A stretch of DNA of 64,000 nt from positions 91,977-155,976 of the forward strand of contig NZ_BJNO01000013.1 of NCBI RefSeq assembly GCF_006539725.1. The letters run 5' to 3'. Under the pieces are notes generated by a model, which saw only the letters and a list, made by a program, of their open reading frames with translations, was not told the origin of the DNA and made no database searches. A program made the position numbers and the translations under genes. The DNA comes from Klebsiella terrigena. GTDB taxonomy: Bacteria; Pseudomonadota; Gammaproteobacteria; Enterobacterales; Enterobacteriaceae. Positions 37,576-49,463 of the stretch are shown piece by piece. Numbering within the stretch: position 1 is the stretch's first letter; every line of letters begins with the position of its first letter.

Positions 37576-38355
37576 TTAAAATACCATGCTTTCCCCATCC
37601 TGCGGGATGCTGACTACCCCGGAAATCTGGTTGTCAGCCACGTACTCACTCAGCTCCCGGCGGCTCAGCAGGCAGTGGTTCACCGCCTCCATATGGCCCA
37701 CCACGATCTGCGCTTCCGGCAGGGTAAAGTGCGTTTTCAGCACGTCTTCTTTGCCCATGATGATCGGCCCAAAGCCGATGACGTGGGCATATCCGGCGTT
37801 AAGCACCACCACGTCGGGGCGCAGGCGGATCATGTCGGCTTCGATTTCATCGCGCCAGATGGTGTCCCCCACCAGCCACAGCGTTTTCTCCTGCGGATGG
37901 CGCAGCACCACGCCGCAGGCTTCACCCAGACGCTCCGCCATCGCCGGCACGGCATAGGTACGATCGCTCCCGTGCTGCCCGGAGGTGGTTTTCAGCAGGG
38001 TCACGCCTGCAAATTCGCTGCTCTCAGACAGCAGGCGAATATCGCTAAACCCCTGACCGCGCAGCAGCCGGGCGTCGGCATCATGCTGGACAAAAACCGG
38101 CAGCGCCTTGGGGATCGCGGCGATCGCCGCCGCGTCCCAGTGATCCTCATGGGTATGGGTCACAATCACGGCGTCAACGTCAATAATGGCAGAGAGCGGT
38201 AAGGGGAGCGCCACCAGCGGGTTACGCAGCTCGCTGCGGGCGGTACCGGCAAATCCAGGCCAGGCGGCCTTATCCGCCAGCATCGGATCGATCAGGAATT
38301 TTTTACCTGCATATTCAATAATCTGTGTCGCGTTACGGATGTGGGTGATGTTCAT
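37576..38355 (-). CDS. MBL-fold metallo-hydrolase (UlaG-like)
   Basis: A 259-residue metallo-beta-lactamase-fold hydrolase. The metal motif THTHEDHWD is near residue 68, with further ligands probably in SGQHGSD, VGDTIW and GHMEAVNH. The general pattern is that of the UlaG / Zn-dependent hydrolase group, whose substrates vary. It is co-oriented with and probably co-transcribed with the GlxA-type regulator downstream. Confidence 0.88.
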   Translation of the reverse strand: MNITHIRNATQIIEYAGKKFLIDPMLADKAAWPGFAGTARSELRNPLVALPLPLSAIIDVDAVIVTHTHEDHWDAAAIAAIPKALPVFVQHDADARLLRGQGFSDIRLLSESSEFAGVTLLKTTSGQHGSDRTYAVPAMAERLGEACGVVLRHPQEKTLWLVGDTIWRDEIEADMIRLRPDVVVLNAGYAHVIGFGPIIMGKEDVLKTHFTLPEAQIVVGHMEAVNHCLLSRRELSEYVADNQISGVVSIPQDGESMVF

Positions 38356-38524
38356 GGTGCGTATGCCTCTTCGGGGTAATCAGGCGAACATCGTACGTCC
38401 CACAAGCCTGGCGCAATATGGGCATTTGGGCAATGATCGATGAGATTGGGCCAACTTTCCCCGCTTGCCAGCCGCCGCCGGCTATGGTGTGCTGAACGCT
38501 CAATTTTCTGCACAAGTGGCCCCG

Positions 38525-39079
38525 ATGAAAAAGAGACTGACCGCCGACGATATGCACGACGCCGAAGTGATTGCCCATACTCCGTGGTTCAGTATGCGCA
38601 AGGTGGCTATCGACATCACCGCCGACGAACGCCGCGACTTTTACGCCATCCACTACCCGCGCCCGGCGGTAGGCATAGTGGCAATGCAGCAGGGTAAAGT
38701 GCTGCTGATCCGCCACTACCGCTATCTGATTGACCAGGTGGTGTGGGCCATCCCGTCAGGCGGCGTCGATGAAGACGAAGAGCCGCGCGCGGCCGCCCTG
38801 CGTGAGCTGCGCGAGGAGACCGGCTGGCAGGCTAAAAACGCCGAAGAAATTATCCGCTACAACCCCTCCTACGGCAGCAGCGACCAGCTGTTCATTACCT
38901 GGCTTGCCCGCGATCTGGAGTACGTTGGAATGGACGCCGATCAGGATGAGGTGATGGAAACCGGCTGGTTTACCTTCGAAGAGATCGGGGCGCTTATCGC
39001 CCGCGGCGAGATGCCTGACGGGCTATCGCTGGTGCCGCTGCTGCACCTGATGGCGCAGCAGCGCGGTGGTTTAGCGTAG
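38525..39079 (+). CDS. NUDIX hydrolase
   Basis: A 184-residue NUDIX pyrophosphatase. The Nudix box is complete (GGVDEDEEPRAA, then ALRELREETGW), preceded by the strand VWAIPSG typical of ADP-sugar or related NDP-sugar pyrophosphatases. The substrate is not predictable. The ATG at 38525 (MKKRLTADDM) is preferred over an earlier in-frame ATG because the protein aligns with the family from there. It overlaps the convergent transporter gene by nine bases. Confidence 0.88.
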   Translation: MKKRLTADDMHDAEVIAHTPWFSMRKVAIDITADERRDFYAIHYPRPAVGIVAMQQGKVLLIRHYRYLIDQVVWAIPSGGVDEDEEPRAAALRELREETGWQAKNAEEIIRYNPSYGSSDQLFITWLARDLEYVGMDADQDEVMETGWFTFEEIGALIARGEMPDGLSLVPLLHLMAQQRGGLA

Positions 39080-39931
39080 CGGCTTAAGCATGCGCCAGCG
39101 GAACCACAGCTGGGCGACCAGGATCAGCACGCCGCCGACAATTTTCTGCAGCGGCAGCTGTTCGTGATACCACAGGGCGGCGGCAATTACCGTCAGCAGC
39201 GGTTCGAGCACCATAATAATCGCCGCGCTGGCAACCGCCGCGTACTTCTGCCCCTTCATCTGCAGGCCGAAGCGCAGGCTGGTAGCGATAACGATACTGG
39301 CGAGCAGCCAGCCGAACGTCGGCAGGGTAAACGGCCGATCCCAGCTTTCCACCGCCGCCGAGATTGCCAGCCCCACCAGGCCGGTGATCCCCAGCTGCAC
39401 GGCGGTCAGCGGGATCAGCGGCACCTCGCGGGCGCAGCGGCTGGTGTAGCAGAACCAGATTGACTGCACCAGCGCGGTAAGCAGAAACCAGCCCTGGCTG
39501 GGGTGGAAGGCAATCGGCATATGCAGGCTCAGCAGGGCAAGACCGACGATCGCCAGCGGCAGGCACTCCCAGTAAGCGCGCGCCGGGCGCGTTTTCATCA
39601 TCACCCATGCGGTCAGCGGTACGAAGAGCATCGACAGGCTCATGATAAACGCCCCCTCGCCCAGCGACGGCGTGGTCGACACCGCATAAATCCACAGGCA
39701 CAGGTTGAGCGCAAACCACAGGCCGCTGATGAGTATCGGCGGCCACTGGCGTTTCTCGACGCGAAAACCGCGACAGAAAGGCAGCAGCAGCAGCGCGGCG
39801 AAAAAGAAGCGCAGGCCGAGGAAGGCAAAAACCGGCATCCCGGCGATGGCTTCACGCGAAAATATCCACCCGCAGGCGGCGATGAGCGTGGCGGCGACCA
39901 GCAGCATATCCGCCTGACGTTGCCGAATCAT
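39071..39931 (-). CDS. EamA/DMT-family transporter
   Basis: A 286-residue inner-membrane protein with ten predicted helices in two EamA repeats; the first repeat holds GLRFFFAALLLLPF, the second the pattern AAIIMVLEPLLTVIAAALW typical of the family. These carriers export metabolites or amino acids. It is a different protein from YicL at 59063. GGGAGAGCTGTAT precedes the ATG. It lies 24 bases downstream of nlpA on the same strand. Confidence 0.9.
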   Translation of the reverse strand: MIRQRQADMLLVAATLIAACGWIFSREAIAGMPVFAFLGLRFFFAALLLLPFCRGFRVEKRQWPPILISGLWFALNLCLWIYAVSTTPSLGEGAFIMSLSMLFVPLTAWVMMKTRPARAYWECLPLAIVGLALLSLHMPIAFHPSQGWFLLTALVQSIWFCYTSRCAREVPLIPLTAVQLGITGLVGLAISAAVESWDRPFTLPTFGWLLASIVIATSLRFGLQMKGQKYAAVASAAIIMVLEPLLTVIAAALWYHEQLPLQKIVGGVLILVAQLWFRWRMLKPLR

Positions 39932-39955
39932 ATACAGCTCTCCCTGCGTGAGTGA

Positions 39956-40765
39956 TTACCAGCCCGGCACCGCGCCGCCGTTGAAGATCGTCTCCGCCGC
40001 CTTCGCCACTTCCGGCGACTGGTAGGACTGCATAAACTCCTTCACGTTCTGCGCATCTTTATTATCTTCGCGGGTGACGATGATGTTCACGTAGGGCGAG
40101 TTTTTATCCTCGATAAAAATGCCGTCGCGCACCGGAGAGAGCCCGGTCTGCTGGAGGTAGGTGGTGCTGATAATCGCCACATCAACCTTGGGATCGTCGA
40201 TCACCCGCGGCAGCTGCGCGCCTTCCAGCTCCATGATTTTCAGGCTGTGCGGGTTGGCGGTGATATCGATTGCCGTCGGCAGCAGCCCGGTACCGGCCTT
40301 GAGGGTAATCAGCTTCTCCTGCTGCAGCAGAAGCAGCGCGCGGCCAAGGTTGGTCGGATCGTTAGGAATGGCGATGGTCGCTCCGTCTTTCAGCTCAGCG
40401 ACCGATTTAATCTTGCGCGAGTAGCCCGCCATCGGGAACACGAAGGTGTTGCCGACCGCCACCAGGTGATAGCCGTGCGCTTTATTATCCTGTTCGAGGA
40501 ACGGCCGGTGCTGGAAGACGTTGGCGTCCAGATCCCCGGCGTTAGTCGATTCGTTCGGCAGCAGGGAGCCGCTAAAACCAACCAGCTCAACGTCGAGGCC
40601 ATACTTCTCTTTCGCCACCTTCTTCGCCACTTCCGCCACATCCTGTTCTGCGCCGTTAATCACGCCAACTTTAATGTGTTTTGCATCGCCGTCTTGCCGA
40701 TCGCAACCCGCCAGCAGCAGGCCCGCCAGCACCACCACGGCGGCTGTCCGTAAACGCAATTTCAT
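39956..40765 (-). CDS. nlpA: MetQ-like lipoprotein NlpA
   Basis: A 269-residue substrate-binding lipoprotein, the so-called lipoprotein-28 of the inner membrane, related to MetQ and able to bind methionine. The lipobox LLLAGC is at residues ~17-22. The mature part, starting DRQDGDAKHIKVGVINGAEQ, is almost the same as E. coli NlpA. The ATG at 40765 is preferred; a GTG nine bases upstream is in frame but placed too close to the ribosome-binding site. In E. coli nlpA lies beside yicL and yicS, which here are about 18 kb further on. Confidence 0.93.
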   Translation of the reverse strand: MKLRLRTAAVVVLAGLLLAGCDRQDGDAKHIKVGVINGAEQDVAEVAKKVAKEKYGLDVELVGFSGSLLPNESTNAGDLDANVFQHRPFLEQDNKAHGYHLVAVGNTFVFPMAGYSRKIKSVAELKDGATIAIPNDPTNLGRALLLLQQEKLITLKAGTGLLPTAIDITANPHSLKIMELEGAQLPRVIDDPKVDVAIISTTYLQQTGLSPVRDGIFIEDKNSPYVNIIVTREDNKDAQNVKEFMQSYQSPEVAKAAETIFNGGAVPGW

Positions 40766-40872
40766 TGTTTTCACCCTGTTAGTCCATTAGAAAGTCATTA
40801 TTATTTTCGTGCGAAACTATAACGGCTTTATGGTCAGCTTTTAAACATCAAAAGCAGTAACAGGAAATAAAA

Positions 40873-41922
40873 TCATCTGCTGAATTTCGCCTCATGGGCC
40901 AGCAGCCACTCTTTGCGCGCCAGGCCGCCGCCGTAGCCGGTGAGTGAGCCATCTTTGCCGATAATCCGGTGGCAGGGAATAACGAGCGCCAGCCGGTTGG
41001 CGCCGTTGGCATTGGCCACCGCGCGCACCGCCCCCGCGTTGCCCATCAGCTCGGCAAGCCCCTGATAATGCTCGGTCGTGCCGTAGGGCACCGCCCGCAG
41101 CTGCTGCCAGACCGCCTGCTGAAAATCGCTGCCCGGCGTCTCAAGAGTGAGGGAAAAGCGCTGCCGCTGGCCGGCAAAATACTCCCCGACCTCCGCCACC
41201 GCCTGGCGCGTATGGGCGTTTTCCCCGGCAATAATATTGGCCGCCAGCAGGCGCTGAAGGTCGCGAAATTCGCTCTCCAGCATCCGCCGGTCAACAAACT
41301 CCAGCAGGCAAACCCCGCGCTCGGTGGCGCAGACAAACATCGGCCCGATGGGGGTGGTAAAGCGCTGGATCAGGATAACCCGCCCCGCTTTGCTCGGCGC
41401 CCGGCCGGTGAGCTTTTTGCAGGTATAGCCGAAGCCGCTGAGCGAGTCGTAGCCGCTATCAAACGCCACGTCGGTCGCGCTGCGCCCGCGCTGTAGCTCC
41501 TGCAGGGCGGTATTGACCCGCAGCATCCGCTGGAAGGCCTGAAACGTCATACCGTAGTTCTGGCTAAACCAGCGGCGCATGCGTTCCGGGCTGATGTGCT
41601 GCTGACGCAGCTGGTCATCGCTGATCCGCACCTTGGGCGCGGCGCGCAGCTGCTGCATCACCTGCTCCACCATCGGCGGCGCAGAGCTGGCGTTTTCCGT
41701 CGGTCGGCAAATTTTACACGGACGAAAGCCGGCGCTGAGCGCGGCTTTGAAATCGCTATAAAACTCCACGTTTTCCCGCTTTGGCTTGCGGGCGCGGCAG
41801 GTGGCGATGCAGAACACGCCGGTGGTTTTCACGCCGACGTAAAACAGCCCGGCGTACTGGGATGAGCGGGCCACCAGTGCCTCATACCAGGTATCGCATA
41901 ACCCTTTATCAATCACCTGCAT
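40873..41922 (-). CDS. ada: Ada-type bifunctional regulator / O6-alkylguanine-DNA methyltransferase
   Basis: A 349-residue three-part protein of the adaptive response to alkylation. The N-terminal zinc domain has the four cysteines in FCIATCRARKP and CKICRP, the first accepting methyl from phosphotriesters. The AraC helix-turn-helix lies at ~90-185. The C-terminal methyltransferase contains the active-site PCHRI motif near residue 320. It overlaps the upstream PEP-mutase-family gene by 14 bases. I saw no clear Ada box upstream. Similarity to E. coli Ada is moderate, so a paralogue is possible. Confidence 0.9.
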   Translation of the reverse strand: MQVIDKGLCDTWYEALVARSSQYAGLFYVGVKTTGVFCIATCRARKPKRENVEFYSDFKAALSAGFRPCKICRPTENASSAPPMVEQVMQQLRAAPKVRISDDQLRQQHISPERMRRWFSQNYGMTFQAFQRMLRVNTALQELQRGRSATDVAFDSGYDSLSGFGYTCKKLTGRAPSKAGRVILIQRFTTPIGPMFVCATERGVCLLEFVDRRMLESEFRDLQRLLAANIIAGENAHTRQAVAEVGEYFAGQRQRFSLTLETPGSDFQQAVWQQLRAVPYGTTEHYQGLAELMGNAGAVRAVANANGANRLALVIPCHRIIGKDGSLTGYGGGLARKEWLLAHEAKFSR

Positions 41923-42682
41923 GGCTGAACACCCCGTTAAACGATTGCTGCTGCCTTACGTTATGTAGCAGAGAGTGCAGATACCCCTGCAGGGCACTAT
42001 GCAGCGCGTTGCCCATAGAAACCCGCTTCACTCCGAGACGAGTCAGCTGGTCAATATCGGGCAGCGCGGGCATCGCCATGACGTTCAGCGGTAGCGCAAC
42101 CGCCGCCGCTATTGCCGCAATATCCGCCGCCTCGGTAACGCAAGGGACAAACAGGCCGTCGGCCCCATTTCGCGCATACAGCTGACCTCGGGCAACCGTC
42201 TCAGCCAGCGCCTGCGGTCGGTTAAGCAAAAAAGGATCGGTACGAATATTAAGAAACAGCGCGACACCCGCCTGCTCCAGTCCGGTTTTAACCGCCCGCA
42301 GGCGGCGGGCATAGGTTTCAGCATCCACCAGGCGCCGCTCACCGTCGGCCACCAGGCTGTCCTCGAGATTAACGCCTGCCACGCCGGTTTGCGCCAGCGC
42401 TCGCAGATTATCTACCACCTCTGCGACGCTGGCACCGTACCCGAACTCCATATCCACGCTCAGCGGCAGCGCAACCTGCCCGCGGATACGCGTGACGAGC
42501 AAGAGCAGCTCAGCAAACGAGAGCTCTTCACCATCGTTATAGCCAAAGGTGTTGGCAATAGCAGCGCTGGAAGTGCCCAGGGCCGAATAGCCCGCTGCAG
42601 CCGCGGCTCTGGCGCTGGGGACGTCCCAGACGTTAGCCAGCAGAACTGGCGTGGCCTGGTGATGTTGTTGTGCGAAATCCAT
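41909..42682 (-). CDS. isocitrate lyase / PEP mutase superfamily protein
   Basis: A 257-residue TIM-barrel protein of the ICL/PEPM superfamily. Key segments are the opening NVWDVPSARAAAAAGY, the metal and substrate motif VDMEFGYG, and GVNLEDS near residue 110; the catalytic lyase loop cysteine (KKCGH) of isocitrate lyase is absent, so the reaction is unknown. The ATG at 42682 is fixed by GGAGGACAT. It is the first gene of a two-gene operon with ada, with overlapping ends that suggest translational coupling. Confidence 0.87.
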   Translation of the reverse strand: MDFAQQHHQATPVLLANVWDVPSARAAAAAGYSALGTSSAAIANTFGYNDGEELSFAELLLLVTRIRGQVALPLSVDMEFGYGASVAEVVDNLRALAQTGVAGVNLEDSLVADGERRLVDAETYARRLRAVKTGLEQAGVALFLNIRTDPFLLNRPQALAETVARGQLYARNGADGLFVPCVTEAADIAAIAAAVALPLNVMAMPALPDIDQLTRLGVKRVSMGNALHSALQGYLHSLLHNVRQQQSFNGVFSHAGD

Positions 42683-42805
42683 ATGTCCTCCGGTTTTGTT
42701 GTTATGCGCAGGATTCTGGCGCTTCGGCCCTAAAGACGACAACCGAAAACCGGACGACTATTTTCGCCTGAACCAGCGTCCGGTCGGGCGCAACATCACC
42801 TTGCT

Positions 42806-43711
42806 CTACCGACGTCGCCACTCGCCGGGCGTCATCGCGTAGAGCTTCCTGAAGGCCTTCGAGAAGGAGGCCAGCGACTGAAAGCCGCAGCGGTCGGCGA
42901 TAACGTCCAGGTTGGCCTGCCGCTCCAGGCGCAGCAGGCGGGCGGCCATCGCCATGCGCAGCTGGGTAAGCCACGCCTGGGGAGTGAGATGATAGACGCG
43001 GGCGAAATGGCGGGCAAAGGTCGCCCGCGACAGGAATGCCCGCGCGGCCATGGTTTCCAGCGTCCAGGGCTGCTCCGGCGCCGCCAGCACCGCCAACACC
43101 GCTGGCATCAGGCGCTCGTCGCTCATCAGCCGCAGCAGACCGCCCGGCGGCTGCTCCGTACCGAGCAGCGTGCGCAGCAGCAGCACCAATAGCGTATCGC
43201 CGAGGCTGCGAACGATGGCGCCGCCGCCGGGGCGATCGGCGAGGCTTTCCCGCACCAGCACGTTGAGCAGGATCTCCAGCTCCGGGCACTCCCGGCGCTC
43301 GTCGGTATGCAGGTGCACAAGCTCGGCCTCTTCGGCAAACAGCCAGCTGACGTGCGGGCCAAAGTAAAACTCGCCGCACAGCATCTCCAGCGCATCGCTG
43401 TCGCTGCCGGTTCGCATCTCGGTCAGCGTGCCGTTAAAGCGGTGCGCAACCGGCAAAATCTGCCCCCATTCGAGCAGGCTTTCCATCAGGTGCGGCGAGC
43501 CGTGCGGCAGCAAAATAACGTCTCCCGCCCGCATATGTCGGGTTTGATGGCCAACGGTCACCCGCCCTTCGCCGCGCAGGACAAAATGCCACGGCACCAC
43601 GCCGCCGGGCATCTGGTCATGGCCGGCCTGCCAGCGGCCGCCAAAACGGCAGTGCAGATTGACTTCGCAGCGCGGGGCCAGCAGCGCCAGCAGATGACTG
43701 AGACTATCCAT
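42806..43711 (-). CDS. AraC-family transcriptional regulator with cupin domain
   Basis: A 301-residue regulator with an N-terminal cupin-type effector domain (GGVVPWHFVLRGEGRVTVGH) and a C-terminal AraC double helix-turn-helix ending GVAT-like family residues (QSLASFSKAFRKLYAMTPGEWRRR). The ATG at 43711 is preferred because AGGAGAGGT precedes it. It is divergent from the carboxymuconolactone-decarboxylase-type gene 117 bases away, which it probably controls. Confidence 0.9.
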   Translation of the reverse strand: MDSLSHLLALLAPRCEVNLHCRFGGRWQAGHDQMPGGVVPWHFVLRGEGRVTVGHQTRHMRAGDVILLPHGSPHLMESLLEWGQILPVAHRFNGTLTEMRTGSDSDALEMLCGEFYFGPHVSWLFAEEAELVHLHTDERRECPELEILLNVLVRESLADRPGGGAIVRSLGDTLLVLLLRTLLGTEQPPGGLLRLMSDERLMPAVLAVLAAPEQPWTLETMAARAFLSRATFARHFARVYHLTPQAWLTQLRMAMAARLLRLERQANLDVIADRCGFQSLASFSKAFRKLYAMTPGEWRRR

Positions 43712-43828
43712 ACCTCTCCTGAGACGATAAGACAAAAAGGTGAGACGCAGAGCGCGAGTCTAGCACGCCGCCGGCGCCTAAGATGTCCCCACTGCCACGA
43801 CATACCCTCAAATACACAGGAGTTAACC

Positions 43829-44365
43829 ATGAGCCGTTTAGCTGAAATTCGTGAACAAGATGCCACAGGTAAAGCCGCAGAAATTTTTGGCGGGATTAAA
43901 AAAGCAATGGGCAAGGTGCCGAATGCTTTTCTGACCATCGGCGGCCACTCTCCGGCAGCGCTGCAGCAGGCGCTGGCGCATAACGCCATGCTGAGTAAGG
44001 GCAGCCTGAATGCAAAAGAGCTGGAAGCTATCAACCTGGCGGTGAGCGAAGCCACCGGCTGTGATTACTGCCTGGCGGCGCACACCATGATGGCCAAAAG
44101 AGCTGGCTACAGCAGCGAGCAGATCCACGCCCTGCGCCGCGGCGAGTATCCGCAGGATGCGCACCTCGATGCGCTGGCAAAATTCGTTCAGACCCTGGTG
44201 AGCACCACCGGCACCCTGCCGGAAGCCGACGTCAGCGACCTGCGCAGCGCCGGATTCAGCGACCAGCAGACTATCGAGATTATCAGCGCGGTCAGCGCCA
44301 TTCTGTTCACCAACATGGTGAACCGGGTTAACGATACGGTTGTCGATTTCCCGAAAGCCGATTAA
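43829..44365 (+). CDS. carboxymuconolactone decarboxylase / AhpD-like protein
   Basis: A 178-residue all-helical protein. The CxxC motif in ATGCDYCLAAHTMMAKRAG is that of alkylhydroperoxidase D-type enzymes, with the nearby His serving in proton relay. It is likely a peroxidase or thiol reductant, not a true decarboxylase. ACAGGAGTTAACC precedes the ATG at 43829. It is divergent from the AraC regulator and probably under its control. Confidence 0.9.
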   Translation: MSRLAEIREQDATGKAAEIFGGIKKAMGKVPNAFLTIGGHSPAALQQALAHNAMLSKGSLNAKELEAINLAVSEATGCDYCLAAHTMMAKRAGYSSEQIHALRRGEYPQDAHLDALAKFVQTLVSTTGTLPEADVSDLRSAGFSDQQTIEIISAVSAILFTNMVNRVNDTVVDFPKAD

Positions 44366-44385
44366 CCCGTAAGTTAACGCCTGCT

Positions 44386-44856
44386 TTACAGCCCCAGTGC
44401 GCTGAGCCCCGGATGGTCATCAGGCCGGCGGCCCTGGGGCCAGTGAAACAGGCGTTCGCTTTCGCCGATCGGCAGATCGTTGATGCAGGCGTAGCGCGTG
44501 CGCATCAGGCCGTGCTCATCGAACTCCCAGTTTTCATTGCCGTACGAGCGGAACCAGTTGCCGCTATCGTCACGCCACTCGTAGGCAAAGCGCACCGCAA
44601 TGCGGTTATCGCTCCACGCCCACAGCTCCTTAATCAGCCGGTACTCCTGCTCTTTGCGCCACTTGCGCTGCAGGAAGCCGACGATTTCCGCCCGCCCCTG
44701 CACAAACTCGCTGCGGTTGCGCCATTCGCTATCGGGGGTATAGGCCAGCGCCACCTTCTGCGCATCGCGGCTGTTCCAGCCGTCTTCGGCGGCACGTACC
44801 TTTTGCGTCGCGCTTTCGCGGGTAAACGGCGGCAGCGGCGGGCGTTGTTCAGTCAT
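44386..44856 (-). CDS. DUF1348 (NTF2-like) protein
   Basis: A 156-residue protein of the DUF1348 family with an NTF2-like fold. Characteristic stretches are [33 protein letters not shown], and [20 protein letters not shown]. Function unknown; the fold often holds a small hydrophobic ligand. AGGAGAAGATC precedes the ATG. Its start overlaps the stop of the upstream PNPOx-type gene by eight bases, so the two are one operon. Confidence 0.9.
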   Translation of the reverse strand: MTEQRPPLPPFTRESATQKVRAAEDGWNSRDAQKVALAYTPDSEWRNRSEFVQGRAEIVGFLQRKWRKEQEYRLIKELWAWSDNRIAVRFAYEWRDDSGNWFRSYGNENWEFDEHGLMRTRYACINDLPIGESERLFHWPQGRRPDDHPGLSALGL

Positions 44857-45481
44857 GATCTTCTCCTGTGCGGGTTAACTGCTGCAGGCGCTGATTCTCC
44901 TGCTCAAGGTCGTGAATACGCTGCTGCAGCGTCTGGCTATATTCCGCCACCTGCTGCGCGCTGTAGCGCGGCGTAATATGCTGCGGACAGTTCCAGTCGA
45001 ACGCCTGCAGATGAAAGCGAAAGATACGCTCAACGCTGCCGCGGTAATTTTCCGGCTTCACCCGGGCCAGCAGCGCGGGATCCTCATCCGCCGCCAGCAC
45101 CTCAACGGTGGCGTAGATTTTCAGCCTGGCACGGCGCGGGTAATCCATCAAAAACAGGCACGCCCTGGCGCTTCCACGCAGGTTGCCGGTGCTGATGTAC
45201 TGCCGGTTGCCGCTAAAATCCGCCATTGCCAGGGTGGTCTCATCCAGCAGATGCAGAAAGCCGGGCGGCCCGCCGCGATGCTGGATATAGGGCCAGCCGG
45301 TTTGCGAAACCGTCGCCAGATAAAAGCTGTCCCTGCTGGTAATCATCGCTTCCTCGCTGGCGGTAAAGCGGTCCGCCTTGCGGTGGCTGTGGGGCGATTG
45401 CCACAGCCCGTCGCTGCCCATTTCATGCTGGACGTCCATCACATCCGGGGTGATGGCAATACCAAGAAAGTCACCGGTCAT
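44849..45481 (-). CDS. pyridoxamine 5'-phosphate oxidase-family flavoprotein
   Basis: A 210-residue split-barrel FMN-binding protein. The fold shows in [20 protein letters not shown] near residue 46, and [21 protein letters not shown]; the last 30 residues form a coiled coil ([20 protein letters not shown]). A general reductase or heme/flavin-binding role is possible. The ATG at 45481 is fixed by GGAGGATGT. It is divergent from the LysR regulator that follows and is the first gene of the pair with DUF1348. Confidence 0.88.
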   Translation of the reverse strand: MTGDFLGIAITPDVMDVQHEMGSDGLWQSPHSHRKADRFTASEEAMITSRDSFYLATVSQTGWPYIQHRGGPPGFLHLLDETTLAMADFSGNRQYISTGNLRGSARACLFLMDYPRRARLKIYATVEVLAADEDPALLARVKPENYRGSVERIFRFHLQAFDWNCPQHITPRYSAQQVAEYSQTLQQRIHDLEQENQRLQQLTRTGEDHD

Positions 45482-45583
45482 ACATCCTCCGCGCCTTGTA
45501 TCTCTGCCCACAGCATGGACTCTACTGCGACAAATGATAATACTGAGGATCTGGCAATCATCTTTCCGTAAGGCGGGATAATA

Positions 45584-48027
<2,444 letters not shown>

Positions 48028-48068
48028 ATTTAGGGAAATGATGAATCAGGTCAAGAGACAGTGAAGAA

Positions 48069-48716
48069 ATGACAGCACAAAAAGACCATGATGCGCCGCG
48101 CCGTCCAGGCCGTCCGCGCGGCAAAAAGCCGGGCACCGCTAACCGTGAACAGCTGATGGATATCGCGCTGGCGCTGTTTGCCCGCCAGGGCATCGCCCGG
48201 ACGTCGCTGAACGCCATCGCCAAAGAGGCCGGGGTCACGCCGGCGATGCTGCATTACTATTTCAACTCGCGGGAAGTATTAGTCGATCAGCTGCTGGAAG
48301 AGCGCTTTATGCCGCTGCGCGGCGAAATCAGCAAAATTTTTATCGCCCATCCGCAGGATCCGCTGACCGCGTTTACCCTGCTGATCGAGGCGCTCGCCGC
48401 GCTGGCGGAGCAAAACGACTGGTTTGCGCCGCTGTGGATGCAGGAGATGATTGGCGAAATGCCGGTGCTGCGCCAGCATATGCACGCCCGCTTTGGCGAC
48501 GATAAATATCACCGAATGCTGGAGACCATAGGCCGCTGGCAGCAGGAGGGGAAACTCAACCCGGCCCTGTCGCCGGAGCTGCTGTTCACCAGCCTGATTA
48601 GCCTGGTGCTGGTGCCCTATTCGCGCATTCGCACCGATCCGCGCTTAAAAACGATGTCCCGGCAAACCATCGTCAGCCACGCGCTGGCGATGATCCAGCA
48701 GGGGATTGGCGGCTGA
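48069..48716 (+). CDS. TetR-family transcriptional repressor
   Basis: A 215-residue regulator. The N-terminal TetR helix-turn-helix is at residues ~25-75 (ALFARQGIARTSLNAIAKEAGVTPAMLHYYFNSREVL), preceded by a basic tail rich in Arg, Pro and Gly (RRPGRPRGKK). The C-terminal helical domain binds the inducer. It is divergent from the DHA2 exporter and is its likely repressor. It could also affect the RND operon about 0.9 kb downstream. Confidence 0.93.
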   Translation: MTAQKDHDAPRRPGRPRGKKPGTANREQLMDIALALFARQGIARTSLNAIAKEAGVTPAMLHYYFNSREVLVDQLLEERFMPLRGEISKIFIAHPQDPLTAFTLLIEALAALAEQNDWFAPLWMQEMIGEMPVLRQHMHARFGDDKYHRMLETIGRWQQEGKLNPALSPELLFTSLISLVLVPYSRIRTDPRLKTMSRQTIVSHALAMIQQGIGG

Positions 48717-48786
48717 TATCCCCGGCTGTTTGCCCTCTGTCGCCCGGATCGGACGCATCGCGCCGCAGTCCGGGGCGGCAGCAGCC

Positions 48787-49203
48787 TTACAGCACCTTCG
48801 AGAGATAATGCCGCTCCATGCCGGGGTGCGGGAAATCAGGCAGCGACATCTGCAGCCGGTAGCCGAGCTTTTGATAAAACGGCAGCGCCTGGAAGCTGAA
48901 GGTATCCACCAGCACGTGGCTGCAGCCCCTCTCCCGCGCCAGGTCTTCCGCCGCATGCATAATCTCGCTTCCCAGACCGCTGCCGCGTGAGGCTTCGCTG
49001 ACCCACAGATACTCAATGCTCAGCCAGCCGCCGACTTTTTTGCCGATCAACCCGCCCCGCATCGCGCCCGATGCGTCCCGGGCATAGACGCCCACGTCGC
49101 CAAACTCCGCCGGGTCCAGGTAGCGCCGGTTGTATTCCCGTAGACCCGCCAGCAGCTCATCACGATCCGCGGGATTAATGCTGGTCGTCATTATTAAAGC
49201 CAT
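48787..49203 (-). CDS. GNAT-family N-acetyltransferase
   Basis: A 138-residue acetyl-CoA-dependent acetyltransferase. The GNAT strand [20 protein letters not shown] includes the acetyl-CoA pyrophosphate loop RGSGLG, and the C-terminal FYQKLGY segment is typical. The substrate is unknown. AGGAGG stands five bases before the ATG. It is divergent from the RND pump operon and convergent with the TetR gene. Confidence 0.93.
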   Translation of the reverse strand: MALIMTTSINPADRDELLAGLREYNRRYLDPAEFGDVGVYARDASGAMRGGLIGKKVGGWLSIEYLWVSEASRGSGLGSEIMHAAEDLARERGCSHVLVDTFSFQALPFYQKLGYRLQMSLPDFPHPGMERHYLSKVL

Positions 49204-49344
49204 TAATGCCTCCTGATTAAATTATGTAAGAGTATTACTGGTGCTTACTTTCACAAAAAATTCTTATTTCCTCCATTATTTTTTGCCTTAATTTTCACGA
49301 TTCAAATTTAGACAAAAAAACCTTTTCATTGGCCGTTTGAGACG

Positions 49345-49378
49345 TATAATGAGCAAAAAATGAGAATGATCATTCTCA
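49345..49378 (+). promoter_or_regulatory. promoter with Fur-like palindrome upstream of the RND operon
   Basis: A perfect TATAAT (49345-49350) is followed by the perfect palindrome TGAGAATGATCATTCTCA (49361-49378), which is of the GATAATGAT/ATCATTATC Fur type with two-base changes in each arm. A start near 49357 would put the palindrome just downstream, a usual place for Fur repression. The -35 is weak (TTTTCA). The gap 49204-49580 has no gene other than the mini-ORF listed. Confidence 0.6.
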
Positions 49379-49425
49379 CAAAAAAACCAGGAGTGGAGCC
49401 ATCTCATCTGCAGAGAAGCCAAAAA

Positions 49426-49455
49426 ATGACCGCTCCGGCGGCCGTCGTCGAATAA
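49426..49455 (+). other. nine-codon leader ORF before the RND operon
   Basis: ATG ACC GCT CCG GCG GCC GTC GTC GAA TAA, product MTAPAAVVE, lies between the promoter and the hairpin terminator. The upstream GAGAAG gives a weak ribosome-binding site. It may be a regulatory leader peptide or chance. Confidence 0.35.
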
Positions 49456-49463
49456 CAGCATAC

